Assembly (NCBI RefSeq): GCF_963678635.1
Contig: NC_087070.1
Location: 186,001-250,000, forward strand
Reading direction: 5' to 3'
DNA: 64,000 nt
Source: Symsagittifera roscoffensis
Lineage: Eukaryota > Xenacoelomorpha > Acoela > Convolutidae
Shown: positions 45,590 through 56,734 of the stretch, piece after piece
Layout: each line of letters begins with the position of its first letter
Numbering within the stretch: the stretch's first letter is position 1
Program-made: the position numbers and the translations under genes
Notes under the pieces: generated by a model
What the model was told of the DNA's origin: nothing
The model's input: only the letters and a program-made list of their open reading frames with translations
The model's database searches: none

Positions 45590-46260
45590 CTTAAAGTTCC
45601 CAATCCTGTAGTTGGGTGCTGTCAGAGTACTCTCAGGAGTTACAATTCTTGCCTCCAATAATGACTGTTCAAATCCTTGTAACTTTTGGGATATGAAGTT
45701 TTTGTGATTTTTTCAAAAAATTTTCAGATAACTTATATTAAATTTTTCCGCAAAAACTGAAATTCCCAACGCTATAATTCGATGTTGTCAGAGTACTCTA
45801 AAAAGTTGCAAATCCTGCCACATGCGACTGCTAAACGCGACTGCTCAGGTGCTTTTAATTTCCGAGATGTGACGTTTTTTGATTTTTTCAAAATTTCTCA
45901 AAGAAATTATCTACAAAGAAATTCAAAAAATGTGAAACTACTCAATTGATGAAGATACAACCTGATTCTCAGCGTACACCCAGGCGTCTCAAATCTTGCC
46001 TTTTAATATGAATGCTCAAATGCTTTTATTTCCCGAGATAAAGCGTTTATTTTTCTCTTTTTTTTCCTGGAAACATAAGTTTAAAAAATTCACAAAATTT
46101 TGGATTCCTATCCCTATAGTAGGGTGCTCTCAGTGACTCTCCTTGGTTGCAAATCTGGCCTCCAAATTTCTCGGGAGGCCCAATAAGTTAAATTTAAAAG
46201 TTCGAAATTGCCAACCCTGTATTTGGGTGCAGTCAGAATGCAGCGAAACCTGAGGAAATA
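45590..46260 (+). repeat. Degenerate satellite, unit R copy 3
   Basis: Same monomers as in the other two units, with cores at about 45602, 45765, 46111 and 46213. Confidence 0.8.
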
Positions 46261-46278
46261 GATAATTGGACACGTCTC

Positions 46279-47030
46279 ATGCTTTTCGCTTTCTGCTGCC
46301 TCGACGCACTAAAACGAAGTGGCCAGAAGCATACCAAGTCTCTGAGCGCTCGAATCAGCGCCAAAGTCCGCGAGTTCCACACAAACAAGCTAATGAGACC
46401 CGAAGCAGCCCCCAGGACCACGAAAATAGAAAGCAAGCGAAAGCAAAAGCCTCGAGATCTATCGCAGCTAGTCTCTGCAAAGATCGAAGAAGGATACATG
46501 AAGGGCGCAATAAGGCTAGCAAGCTCCGCTGAAACCATGGCTCCAAACGACAAAGCTACGTTACTGCTCTTGCGAAGTAAGCATCCGGTTTCTCCGGCGA
46601 ATACCCGACTGTCACCGTTTCAAGCATCTGATGCTATCACCCATATTTCAACCACCCCCGGTGAAATCAGAAAAGCCATTGAATATTTTTCTACCGCGTC
46701 TGCAGCAGGTCCCGCTGGACTCCGACCGCAGATCTTGAAAGAGCTTACTTCTACAGACTTGAGCGACGCGGGTGCAGCTCTTCTACAATCCCTTAGCGAC
46801 TTCTCTAACTTGGTTCTGTCCGGTAGGGTTCCAGAAGACTTTCGCCCTTTCTTATTCGGGGCGAACTTGTTTGCCTTTTCGAAACTAAAAGGTGGTATCA
46901 GATCCATCGCAGTAGGGAACACCCTGAGGCGTCTCGTCGCTAAATGTGCTCAACGGAAATTGCTGGAAAAATGGGCAGCGAAATAAGGCGTAATGCAACT
47001 TGGACGTGGGATACCGAGAGGGTGCGAAGC
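46279..47030 (+). pseudogene. RT copy 3, N-terminal part
   Basis: Open frame 46279-46986 covers the N-terminal region and first RT motifs (FGANLFAFSKLKGGIRSIAVG). A stop (TAA, 46984) follows LEKWAAK. The RT then breaks off at RGCEA (47030), where mariner-like sequence begins. Motifs A and B are missing here. Confidence 0.8.
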
Positions 47031-47088
47031 TTCAAAAAGGTGTAGTAAACTCCACTAACAAATAGCAAAAGTGTGAAGGTCACAAAGA
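47031..47088 (+). mobile_element. Mariner-like right-end scar inside RT copy 3
   Basis: ttcaaaaaggtgtagtaaac through gtgaaggtcacaaag is the right end of the element that also ends at 50251-50319 and 55250-55302. It replaces about 330 bases of RT (motifs A and B) and abuts acgatggcaaaat, the LDDGK region. Confidence 0.8.
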
Positions 47089-48347
47089 CGATGGCAAAAT
47101 CTCAGATGAGGCTGATGTGGTACTAAATGATTTTCGACGGCTCAATGTTGGTCTTGCGAAAATGGGCCTTCAAATGAACTCCTCCCTCCAAGTGCGAGCT
47201 CATGTTCTTAGACAACCAAGAAGAACATAACCGGGAGCGGATTTTGAAGAAGTTCAGGCAAGTTTGCACACTCACTGAAACAACCAAAATAGAAGACCTC
47301 GTTTTCCTAGGCTCACCCCTCGGAAAGCGGAACCTGGAAAAAACTCTGACAGAAAAGAAAGGAGATCTCGAACGCCTATCACTGAACTTGAAGAAACTTA
47401 AAACCATCATGCACTATCACTTCTTAAAAGCGCATTCTCTATTCCAAAGCTCCTTTTCATTTTGCGTACTTCACCATGCTTCAAACAACCGGTCCTTCTC
47501 GAGAAATACGATGAGATCTCTCGGTTAAGTCTCGAATCAATCTCAAACGTCAAGATAGTTGACACCTCGTGGTAGCAAGCAACGCTCCCAGTAAAATACG
47601 GCGGAATCGGTTTGAGTTCAGCTGTCCAGCTCGCCCCAGCGGCCGGCAGCGAAAAACTCATCCCCGAGATTCTTCCCGAGGACACACACCTTGACGACTT
47701 TTGTTTTCGGCTATCGAGCATTGGCACGCCCTCTCGGATGCTGAATTGATGGTTGTAATCAAGGAGCCCGCAGCACAAAAAAGACTGGTCCGCAGCTGTC
47801 AACAAGCAAAAGTTCGCGCGCATCCAGTTGATGAACGTAAGCAATGAGACACCGAGAGCCAGAGTTCTGGCATACCAAGGAAAGATAGCTGGCGCACGGC
47901 TAAACGTATACCCCTCTAAAGCGATCGGAATCAAGCTCACTTACGAACAGATACGAAGCTCCCTCGGACTACGACTGGACGTTCCTCTTTGCGAACTTCC
48001 TTTATGCAGCTGTGGCAGCGAGGTGAGAGCCGACGGACGCCATGGTCTGTCCTGCAAAAGGAGCTCAGGGCAATTTCCCAGGCATTCAATGATCAAAGAC
48101 ATCATAAAACAAGCACTTACCTATACAGGCCTCCCGTCTCAGCTTGAACCTGTTTGTCTCACCCGCTCGGACGGGAAAAAAGGCTGATGGCGTTACCCTG
48201 GTACCATGGCTCAGAGGTGCAAGTTTAACATGGGATGCCACAGAAGTTGATGCACTGGCTCCTGGCAATATACTACTAAGCTCCAATTTTTCCAGAGGCC
48301 CCTTAATTTTTCGAGATGACGCTTTTAAAATATGAATTAAAAAAAAT
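47089..48347 (+). pseudogene. RT copy 3, C-terminal part
   Basis: Continues at the DDGK motif. It keeps the intact version EKKGDLERLSLNLKKL (about 47355-47400), unlike copies 1 and 2, but has its own frameshift after it and a stop in the VDTSW region (47575). Zinc finger at about 48000-48060 (LCSCGSEVRADGRHGLSC); nuclease-like end 48144-48335 ([23 protein letters not shown]), one frame over. Confidence 0.8.
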
Positions 48348-48720
48348 CAAAAGTTCGAAATTAATCAAAGAATTTCAAGGGCATCGATTAAAAACTTTGA
48401 AATTTGAGTTTTTCAAAAAAAAAAAGTTTTTATTTTTTCTGTTTACTGGCGTTCATTAACTTTTTCCAACTGTCTGTTGGCTATGTTCTTGATTTTGGGT
48501 ACTTAAACACATTGTCGTCTCAGTAGTAGCTCGGTAAATACTAAAACTGTATTCATTACTGGTGGTTGTGATTTTTGATAATTTTTCTGAAATAGTTTCA
48601 ATTTTTTTTTTCGATTTTGTGATTTTCGTCTTATTTTCTATTCGCTAGCTTGCAATACTGCGCTGCGAAGTTGCGCAAGTAATGCGAATCACTGTACCGT
48701 TTAACATCCCTGTAATATAG

Positions 48721-48868
48721 CAGGGATGTTAAGAGTTTCAAAAGTATTTATAAACCAATCAAGAGTTAAGAAAGTTTATCCACGAGGAAAAGGATCAACA
48801 TACGAGCTGTTAAGCTCTCTACTGAGAACCACTGTAGTACTCCTCCCTGGTTACCCTAGCGAGAGTAG
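48721..48868 (+). other. Short conserved exon-like block, copy A
   Basis: After a pyrimidine-rich stretch and an ag (tagcag|ggatgttaag) comes a block that would code YPRGKGSTYELLSSLLRTT and VVL..., ending in a stop. It is kept in three copies (48721, 53707, 55806) with changes concentrated outside this frame. In copy C it stays open from 55730 to 55969. Could be a captured host exon or part of a retroelement; I do not recognise it. Confidence 0.35.
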
Positions 48869-49013
48869 TGTATTAGTATGACTCAATAATACACCATTTC
48901 AAAGGCTATGAACAAACCGTATTTTCAATTGAAAATCAAGAAATAAAGCATGCTCAAATGTGTGTTCATAATTTCTTATGAATTCCTGAAATTCCAATTG
49001 AATCACGCTCAAA

Positions 49014-50018
49014 ATGGCCAAGTATAAAAAAATTTCATATATCGACAAACTAAGTTTAATCAAATCGCATTCGCGTGGAGAAGATTATATTGCTTTGGCC
49101 GACTGCTTGTGAATAAACCGGAACACTGCGTATACAATTGTGCGACGTGGGAGATATGAAAATTTACCAAAAGGTGGATTATACAATCGAAAAATTGAAG
49201 AAGTTACTTTGGACGCTATTGACATTCTGGAGGGCAATCCACTGATGACAATGCAGCAAGTTAATTTTGTGTTGAGAGCGCGCTTACCCCAAAAACCCCA
49301 TTTTACCCAAAAAGCACTATCAAAAGCATTAGAAGGGAGAATGACCACTTTCAAGATTGCGAGAGATTGTCCTGCAGAGCGTAGCAGCGAGGAAAAAATA
49401 GATGATCGTTACAACTATGCATTGTGGATCATGAGCCCTAACGTCGTAAGTTCGCTAAAATATTTTGTGAATGAATTTGGTGTGATTACCCACATGCGGC
49501 GTTCTCAAGGGCGATCTGCTAAGGGTGACAGAGTTTATAGAAAGGTCAGTGCCCAGAAAGGACCCAATGTTGCAATCTGTTGCGCAGTTTCCACGGAAGG
49601 CCATTTACATTATCAAATAATTCAAGGTGAAATGAAGAAGGAAATTTTCAAAAGTTTTTTCGAAGTTCTATATGGAAACGTTCTCCTTGACGATGGGAAC
49701 GAAGCTGATGAATTTTGCATTTTTGACAATTCTCCCGGGCACAGAGGAATTGAAGATATGGACCCTAGTGGAATACTCTCTCTGAAGGGGCTCCGAAAGT
49801 ACAGCCCAATTCTAGTTTTGGTTGAAGCTGCAATTTCGTGCTGGAAAGCGGCTATGAAACGAAAAAGGCAAGAAGAGATGGATTTGTTCATCAACCTTGA
49901 TGCCTTGGAGGACAAACACTTCAAGATAACCTTTCCCGTCATGTCAAATCTATTGTGGAACGAACAAGTTGTGAGATTACCCCATAGAAATGTGTTGGTT
50001 GGTACAATCATACGATGA
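49014..50018 (+). pseudogene. Mariner/IS630-type transposase A, one premature stop
   Basis: ATG at 49014; N-terminal helix-turn-helix (LSLIKSHSRGEDYIALADCL), a TGA at 49110 (other copy has GGA), then open in the same frame to 50018, about 334 codons in all. DDE_3-type catalytic core: VNEFGV where the first Asp is expected (Asn here; copy B has VDGFG), CIFDNSPGHRG with the second Asp, and LVEAAISCWKAAMKR with the Glu. With both a stop and a changed catalytic residue it is inactive. Cut-and-paste transposase family acting on the element's inverted ends. Confidence 0.85.
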
Positions 50019-50320
50019 CATATATCCCGGATTGATTGTCCAGGAATAAAATAGATTGATGAACAATGGATGTTGCATAAAAACCAATGATTCTGTATTT
50101 TGTATCATGTTCTTATTCATTTGAAATAACATGTTTTCAATTAAGTCAATTATGAGCACTCTATCTTTTTCTATTCTTTAGAACTTACGAAATAAATGTT
50201 CTCTCAATAGAAGTTACCTACAATTCTTTTCAAATTACCGATTGCTCAATAGGCTTCAAAAAGGTGTAGTAAACTCCACTACCAATTAGCAAAAGTGTGA
50301 AGGTCACAAAGACGATGGCA

Positions 50321-51540
50321 AAATCGCAGATGAGGCTGATGTGGTACTAAATGATTTTCGACGGCTCAATGTTGGTCTTGCGAAAATGGGCCTTCAAATG
50401 AACTCCTCCCTCCAAGTGCGAGCTCATGTTCTTAGACAACCAAGAAGAGCATAACAGGTAGCAGATTTTGAAGAAGTTCAGGCAAGTTTGCACACTCATT
50501 GAAACAACCGAAATAGAAGACCTCGTTTTTTTTAGGCTCACCCCTCGGAAAGCGGAACCTGGAAAAAACTCTGACAGAAAAGAAAGGAGATCTCGAACGC
50601 CTATCACTGAACTTGAAGAAACTTAAAACCATCATGCACTATCACTTCTTAAAAGCGCATTCTCTATTCCAAAGCTCCTTTTCATTTTGCGTACTTCACC
50701 ATGCTTCAAACAACCGGTCCTTCTCGAGAAAGACGATGAGATCTCTCGGTTAAGTCTCGAATCAATCTCAAACGTCAAGATAGTTCACACCTCGTGGGAA
50801 CAGGCAACGCTCCCAGTAAAATACGGCGGGATCGGTTTGAGTTCAGCTGTCCAGCTCGCCCCAGCGGCCGGCAGCGAAAAACTCATCCCCGAGATTCTTC
50901 CCGAGGACACACACCTTGACGACTTTTGTTTTCGGCTATCGAGCATTGGCAGGCCCTCTCGGATGCTGACTTGACGGTTGTAATCAAGGAGCCCGCAGCA
51001 CAAAAAAACTGGTCCGCAGCTGTCAACAAGCAAAAGTTCGCGCGCATCCAATTGATGAACGCAAACAATGAGACACCGAGAGCCAGATTTCTGGCATACC
51101 AAGGAAAGATAGCTGGCGCAAGGCTAAACGCATACCCCTCTAAAGCGATCGGACTCAAGCTCACTTACGAACAGATACGAATCTCCCTCGGAATACGACT
51201 GGGAGTTCCTCTTTGCGAACTTCATTTATGCAGCTGTGGCAGCGAGTTGAGAGCCGACGGACGCCATGGTCTGTCCTGCAAAAGGAGCTCAGGGCAATTT
51301 CCCAGGCATTCAATTATCAAAGACATCATGAAACGAGCACTTACCTCTGCAGGCCTCCCGTCTCAGCTTGAACCTGTTTGTCTCAACCGCTCGCACGGGA
51401 AAATAGGCTGATGGCGTTACCCTGGTACCATGGCTCAGAGGTGCAAGTTTAGCATGGGATGCCACAGTAGTTGATGCACTGGCTTCTAGCAATATACAAC
51501 GAAGCTCCAACTTTTCCAGAAGCCCATTAATTTTTCGAGA
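50321..51540 (+). pseudogene. RT copy 4, C-terminal part only
   Basis: Begins at the same base as the copy 3 C-part (acgatggcaaaat). It keeps EKKGDLERLSLNLKKL, the thumb (50687-50974), the knuckle (frame 50926-51411, LCSCGSELRADGRHGLSC) and a nuclease-like end after a frameshift near 51370. Paired with copy 3 by shared variants (GSPLGKRN-like, lack of the KEISNAYH frameshift). Confidence 0.8.
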
Positions 51541-52858
51541 TGACGCTTTTAAAATGGGAATTAAAAAAAATCGAAAGTTTGAAATTACGAACCCTGTAAT
51601 TGGCTGCAGTCAGAGTGCACTAAAAGTTTGCATCTGCTGTTTCCAATATATGCAGTTTTTCATGAGTTGTCGAAAAATTGACGCTAGTAAAGTAGTTGTC
51701 GACGCTAGTAAAGTATGAAATGGTTGGTTGAATTTTCTGCGATCAAGTTCATTAGTTTTGTATCTTTAGTGTTGTGAAACATCAATTACCCGTAGAAACT
51801 TCCAGGGTTTTAAACATGTGTTTCAGCGTAGCGTAGATGAGGCATGCATTCTCTAGATTTAACCCTTTAGGCGAGTAGAATTTTATTACACTTGCCAGTG
51901 CAAGCGTCTTAAAAACTGGGAATTAGATTTTTCCGCATTTTTTCTTCATACAAATTTTTCTGACTTTTCTTACTTGTTTTATTACAGAACCTTAACAACT
52001 TCCAGGTTCGTTCCCTAATTGTCTCAGCGGTAACGTGGTTGCCTTTCCTTTGTACGCCTAGGCCTAGGGTTCGAGTATTTTTTCAGTAGTTTCGAGAAAA
52101 ATGAATTTTTGTTTATGTGCTTATGCTTTGTAGTCTTAATTGCAACATCGGGAAATTTTCTTGTACTGTCAGCAATTTTCATCGTAGATGCAAGTTTGTT
52201 TGATTTACTCCTCTAAATCTATTTAAAAAAAATCGCAGACGTTATGTATTTTCTTTGGTTTCCCGTTTTGTTTTTCTCTTAAAAACTTTATTTGGCAATT
52301 CGGCCTAAATAATTTCGGCTTATGTTTAATTGGCTTAGTTACCTTTTTTGTTTTGCTTCAAAGGCAAAAACTGATGGACTTTTGTGAAAATTTTCTGTAG
52401 TTTGTTTCGCAAGATTTCAAAGTTCAAAATTTCTTTAACATTTTTGTGTAATAATTTATTGTGGCATTTTTTGAGAGTCGATGAACATAGTCGAGACACC
52501 CTGTATAGTCAAACTCTTTTGGAATGCCAACTCTGAGCAACGAGTTTCAAAACAATGGAAGCGTTCTATCAATTTAAGAAAAATTTTCGAACCCGGCATC
52601 AATGTCATATGGCTACATTGTAGCAATTATATCGTATGGATCAGTTGAAAACGTACAAAAGAAAGCGAGTAGATGGATCCTTAACTGTTCACTAGTCTCG
52701 TACTAGCAATGACTCGAAAAGTTAGATTTCAGCCACTCTCGTATCACGAGATGCACGATCTCCTCTTCTTCTACAAAACTGCGAATAGTAACTACTACTG
52801 CAATAGATGTGCCTTCATGCACCGATACTTTTTGGTATAGAGTGTCTTTTTATGTTAA
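51541..52858 (+). repeat. Unit R tail with SINE and LINE fragment, copy 3
   Basis: Direct repeat remnant to about 51620, non-coding tail, SINE head at 52009-52080 (gtctcagcggtaacgtgg, gggttcgagtat), then the LINE ORF2 tail at about 52637-52850 (YGSVENVQKKASRWIL in one frame, EMHDLLFFYK in another). All decayed. Confidence 0.65.
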
Positions 52859-53300
52859 ACAAAATAGTCGCATGTGTTGGAAGTGACCAGAATCTTTTGG
52901 GCTACAAAAGTTCAAAAGAAAAGTTCAAAGATATACTGGAAGTTCTTCACTGAAAAGTTCACAGAGATCGATTTATGAATTTGGTTTAAAAAAATTTGGC
53001 TTGCAAGTGCTGCATAAGCTCAAATTACTTGGGTATCCGCTAAAACTGTTTTTAACTGGCAAGTTTGAAGCCGTTGCATTTTCTCCAAAATCATTTTTTC
53101 TTATATTTTTTTATAGCTGCCGAAAATGTTTGTGTTTTTTTTCTTGTTTCAGGAAAAGTCTCAAAATTTGTTCACGCCTAATTTTAATTTTTTTGCGGGC
53201 CTGACTTCTGATCTATTTTTAAGTTCTTTTCATTTTAAAAGGAAGGCAAACTCTAAATTGTTAAAAGGAAGGCAAACTCTACTACAAAATACCAAAAGGT
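52859..53300. other. Unassigned DNA
   Basis: No copy elsewhere in the window that I could see and no convincing gene; open frames 53001-53204 and 53126-53323 are T-rich. A short direct repeat (aaaaggaaggcaaactct) occurs at 53236 and 53262. Confidence 0.4.
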
Positions 53301-55302
53301 TCTGGTTTCGAAAATGTATTTAATTATCAGAATTCAGAGCTGAAAAAAAATTTACTTATTGATCCTGTTTTCTCAAATTGGGTTAAATTAGTCAAACACG
53401 TGGCAATAATAAGTTGTTCCAAAAATTCAGAGATTTTCAAGGGCATCGTTTAAAAAAGTTGACATTTGAGTTTTTCAAAAAAAAAATATGTTTTCATTTT
53501 TTCTGTTCACTGGCGTTCATTAACTTTTTCCAACTGTCTGTTGGCTGTGTTCTTGTTTTTGGGTACTTGAACACATTGTCGTCTCAGTAGTAGCTCGGTA
53601 AATACTAAAACTGTATTCATTACTGGCGGTTGTGATTTTTTTGATAATTTTACTGAAATAGTTTTATTTTTTTTCTTTCGATTTTGTGATTTTCTTCTTC
53701 TTTTCTAATATAGCAGGGATGTTAAGAGTTTCAAAGGTATTTACAAACCAATCAAGAGTTAACAAAGTTTATCCCCGAGGAAAAGGATCAACATACGAGC
53801 TGTTAAGCTCTCTACTGAGAACCACTGTAGTACTCCCTCCCTGGTTACCCTAGCGAGAGTAGTGTATTAGTATGACTCAACAATACACCATTTCAAAGCC
53901 TATAAACTAACCGTATTTTCAATTGGAATTAAAGAAATAATGCATGCTCAAATGTGTGTTCATAAGTGTTTTTGAAATCCTGAAATTCCAATTGAATCAC
54001 GCTAAAAATGGCCAAGTATAAAAAAGTTTCATATATCGACAAACTACGTTTAATCGAATCGCTTTCGCGTGGAGAAGATTATATTGCTTTGGCCGACTGT
54101 TTGGGAACAAATCGGAACACTGCGTATACAATTGTGCGACGTGGGAGACATGAAAACTTACCAAAAAATGGATCATACAATAGAAAAATTGACGAAGTTT
54201 GGACGCTATTGACATTCTGGAGGGCAATCCACTGATGACCTTGCAGCAAGTTAATTTTGTGGTGAGAACGCGCTTACCCCAAAAACCCTATTTTACCTAA
54301 AAAGCACTATCAAAAGCATTAGAACGGAGAATGACTACTTTCAAGATTGCAAGAGATTGTCCTGCAAAGCGTAGCAGCGAAGAAAATATAGAAGATCGTT
54401 ACAACTATGTATTGTGGATCATGAGACCTAACGTCGTAAGTTCGCTAAAAAATTTTGTGGATGGTTTTGGTGTAAAAATCCACATGCGGCGTTCTCAAGG
54501 GCAATCTGCTAAGGGTGACAGAGTTTATAGAAAGTTCAGTGCCCAGAAAGGACCCAATCTTGCAATCTCTTGCGCAGTTTCGACGGAAGGCCTTTTGCAT
54601 TATCACGCAATTCAAAGTGAAATGAAGAAGGAAATTTTCAAAAGATTTTATGAAGTTTTATATGGAAACCTTCTCTTTGACGAAGTGAACGAAGCTGATG
54701 GATTTTGCATTTTGACAATGCTCCCGGGCACAGAGGAATTGAAGATATGGACCTTAGTGGAATATTCTCTCTGAAAGGGCTCCGAAAGTACAGCCCATTT
54801 CTAACTTTGGTTGAGGCTGCAATTTCGTGCTGGAAAGCCGCTATGAAACGAAAAATGCAAAGAAGAGATGGATTTGTTCATCAATCTTGATGCTTTGAGA
54901 GACAAACACTTCAGGATAACCTTTCCCGTCATGTCAAATCTATTGTGGAACAAACAAGTTGTGAGATTACCCCACAGAAATGTGTTGGTTGGTACAATCA
55001 TACGATAACATATATCGCGGATTGATTGTCCCGGAATCAAATAGGTTGATCAACAATGGATTTTGCATGAAAATCAATGGTTCTGTATTTTGTATTATGT
55101 TTTTATTCATATGAAATAACATGTTTTCAATTGAAGTCACTTGTGAGCACTCCATCTTTTTCTATTCTTAAGAACTTACAAAATAATTGTTCTCTAAATA
55201 GAAATTACCTATAATTCTTTTCAAATTACCGATTGTTCAATAGGCTTTAAAAAGGTGTAGTAAACTCCACTACCAATTAGCAAAAGTGTAAAGGTCACGA
55301 AG
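53301..55302 (+). mobile_element. IS630/Tc1/mariner-like element B and left-side DNA
   Basis: Collinear with 48348-50320 and extends further left (ggttctggtttcgaaaatg... at 53298, again at 55317). Left inverted end at about 53850-53910, right at about 55243-55275. The two copies share the exon-like block and the transposase. Confidence 0.75.
54008..54990 (+). pseudogene. Mariner/IS630-type transposase B, frameshifted
   Basis: ATG at 54008 opens the intact helix-turn-helix region (MAKYKKVSYIDKLRLIESLS..., GTNRNTAYTIVRRGRHENLP). A four-base loss at about 54195 breaks the frame. The core resumes at 54331-54774 with FVDGFGV (first Asp kept, Glu changed to Gly), then a one-base loss at the FDN motif (about 54710) moves FDNAPGHRG to frame 54705-54890, and another shift follows LTLVEAAISCWKAAMKRK. 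Inactive, but complements copy A in where the sequence is sound. Confidence 0.85.
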
Positions 55303-55980
55303 AACGTGATCGACTTCTGGTTTCGAAAATGGATTTTTTTTATCAGATTTCCCAGCGGAATTAAAATTTTCTTATTGATCCTGTTTTCTGCAATTGGTTT
55401 AATTTAACCAAACACTTAGCAATCATAAGTTTTTCCAGAATTTCAAAGAATGTCAAGGGCATTGATTAAAAAGATTGAAATTGGAGTTTTTCAAAAAAAA
55501 ATGTGTTTTAATTTTTCTGTTTACTGACGTTCATTAACTTTTACCAACTTTCTGTTGGCTATAATCTTGTTTTTGGATACTTAAACACATTGTCGTCTCA
55601 GTAGTAGCTCGTTAAATACCAAAATTGTATTCATTACTGGTGGTTGTGATTTTTGATAATTTTTCTGTAATAGTTCTAATTTTTTTTTTTTCGATTTTGT
55701 GATTTTCGTCTTCTTTTCTATTCGCTAGCTTGCAATACTGCGCTTGCGTTGTTGGGCAAGTAATGCGAAGCATAAAACCGTTTTTGTACAATACTTTTCC
55801 ATCTAAAATAGCAGGGATGTTAAGAGTTTCAGAAGTGTTTGGAAACCATTCAAGGGTTAAGAAAATTTATCCACGAGGAAAAGGATCAACATACGAGCTG
55901 TTAAGCTCTCTACTGAGAACCACTGTAGTACTCCCGCCCGTGGTTACCCTAGCGAGAGTAGTGTATTAGTATGATTCAAT
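55303..55980 (+). repeat. Partial third copy of the mariner-associated repeat
   Basis: Matches 53298-53875 and 48350-48870 (gttctggtttcg..., ttgtcgtctcagtagtagctcg, ttgatttttgataattttt). It stops at gtgtattagtatgattcaa, which is the left inverted end, so the transposase part is absent. It carries the exon-like block with its longest open frame (55730-55969). Confidence 0.75.
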
Positions 55981-56104
55981 TTTTCCAACCGAAGTCGCAA
56001 ATAAAAGTGATTATTTGGTGGCACTACTGCTGTAATCACGATCAGTAGTATAAGAATTTTCATAGCTTCTATCCTCTGCTGTTTTTTGTGGCTCTTGTTT
56101 GCTT

Positions 56105-56175
56105 ACTGTTAAGCACCCGTGCCTGAATGGGAATCACGTGGTATTTTAAATCTCGAGGTCGCGGGGTCGAATTGG
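56105..56175 (+). repeat. tRNA-like element, weak
   Basis: aagcacccgtgcctgaatggg resembles a tRNA 5' side and ggtcgcggggtcgaattgg a T-arm/B box about 40 bases later. Stems do not close properly, so at best it is a decayed tRNA or SINE head. Confidence 0.3.
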
Positions 56176-56194
56176 ACACAAAAATAGGTTCTCT

Positions 56195-56640
56195 GTGATA
56201 AGAACTGCAGGCATTTTCGGCATTTTTCTGGGCTGGGTAATGCCTCACCCTCAAGCAAAGAGCACTTGTTCTGTTTCTGTTAGTATCGAACCCAAAAAAT
56301 CAATAAGCTCGTCAAGAGATGAAGAGAGCGACGATGAGTCCTGGAGAACGAAAGATTACGAAGATGCGCTTCAGTGCGCCGATTTCGGTAGATTCCAGTA
56401 CATTCTTGCTATGATATGTGGCTTGGCAAATGCGAGCGATGCAGTCGAGATTCTATCAGTGTCTTTTATTCTTTCTCCAGCGCAGTGTGCTATAGGTTTG
56501 ACATCAAGTGAGAAAGGCGTTCTCAATTCCATAGTGTTTGATGATGATTGGTGGTTATTTTTCGGGATGTTTGGCCGACATAAATGGACGTAGACAAGTG
56601 TTGATGGTGTCTCTGACTTTTAATGCCGTGGATAGTGAGA
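56195..56640 (+). pseudogene. SV2-type vesicle transporter fragment, broken
   Basis: Plus frame with an acidic N-terminal part (SSSRDEESDDESW), then ADFGRFQYILAMICGLANAS, DAVEILSVSFILSPAQC and GLTSSEKGVLNSI. These are hallmarks of the first membrane segments of SV2/SVOP-type major facilitator transporters of synaptic vesicles. A one-base change near 56538 shifts the frame; in the next frame GMMIGGYF, GCLADINGRRQVLMVSLTF continues the same family (the D-x-x-GRR loop between membrane segments 2 and 3). Then the homology ends abruptly in a Penelope-like fragment. A typical family member is over 500 residues, so this is a small captured or truncated piece, not a working gene. Confidence 0.75.
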
Positions 56641-56734
56641 GATGTTTGTCAATTCAATGACCAAAGGATGTCAAGCCCCCAATGCTGATGGTGCAATATA
56701 GAGGTAACCAAAGCCAATAAATTGCTAACAGGTT
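56630..56734 (+). pseudogene. Penelope-like linker fragment
   Basis: gatagtgagagatgtttgtc to gccaataaattgctaacagg matches 29020-29125 and 33282-33388 (KDVKPPMLMVQYRGNQSQ in frame). It is a small piece of the same Penelope-like family, joined directly to the SV2-like sequence. Confidence 0.75.

Larger units (their letters stand above)
48348..50320 (+). mobile_element. IS630/Tc1/mariner-like element A and left-side DNA
   Basis: Transposase 49014-50018 with imperfect inverted ends: left about 48868-48912 (agtgtattagtatgactc... ccatttcaaaggctat), right about 50250-50283 (ataggcttcaaaaaggtgtagtaaac). Complementing one gives the other with mismatches. DNA to the left (48348-48868) recurs at 53440-53870 and 55440-55970 and may be part of a larger composite repeat. 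Exact ends are uncertain. Confidence 0.7.
44479..52858 (+). repeat. Unit R copy 3, expanded by transposon insertion and internal duplication
   Basis: Order: AT tail 44479-45590, satellite, RT N-part 46279-47030, mariner end scar 47031-47088, RT C-part 47089-48347, mariner-like element 48348-50320, second RT C-part 50321-51540, SINE and LINE tail to 52858. The two junctions aggtcacaaag|acgatggcaaaat (47088 and 50319) are the same, so [mariner right end + RT C-part] was duplicated. Confidence 0.8.
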
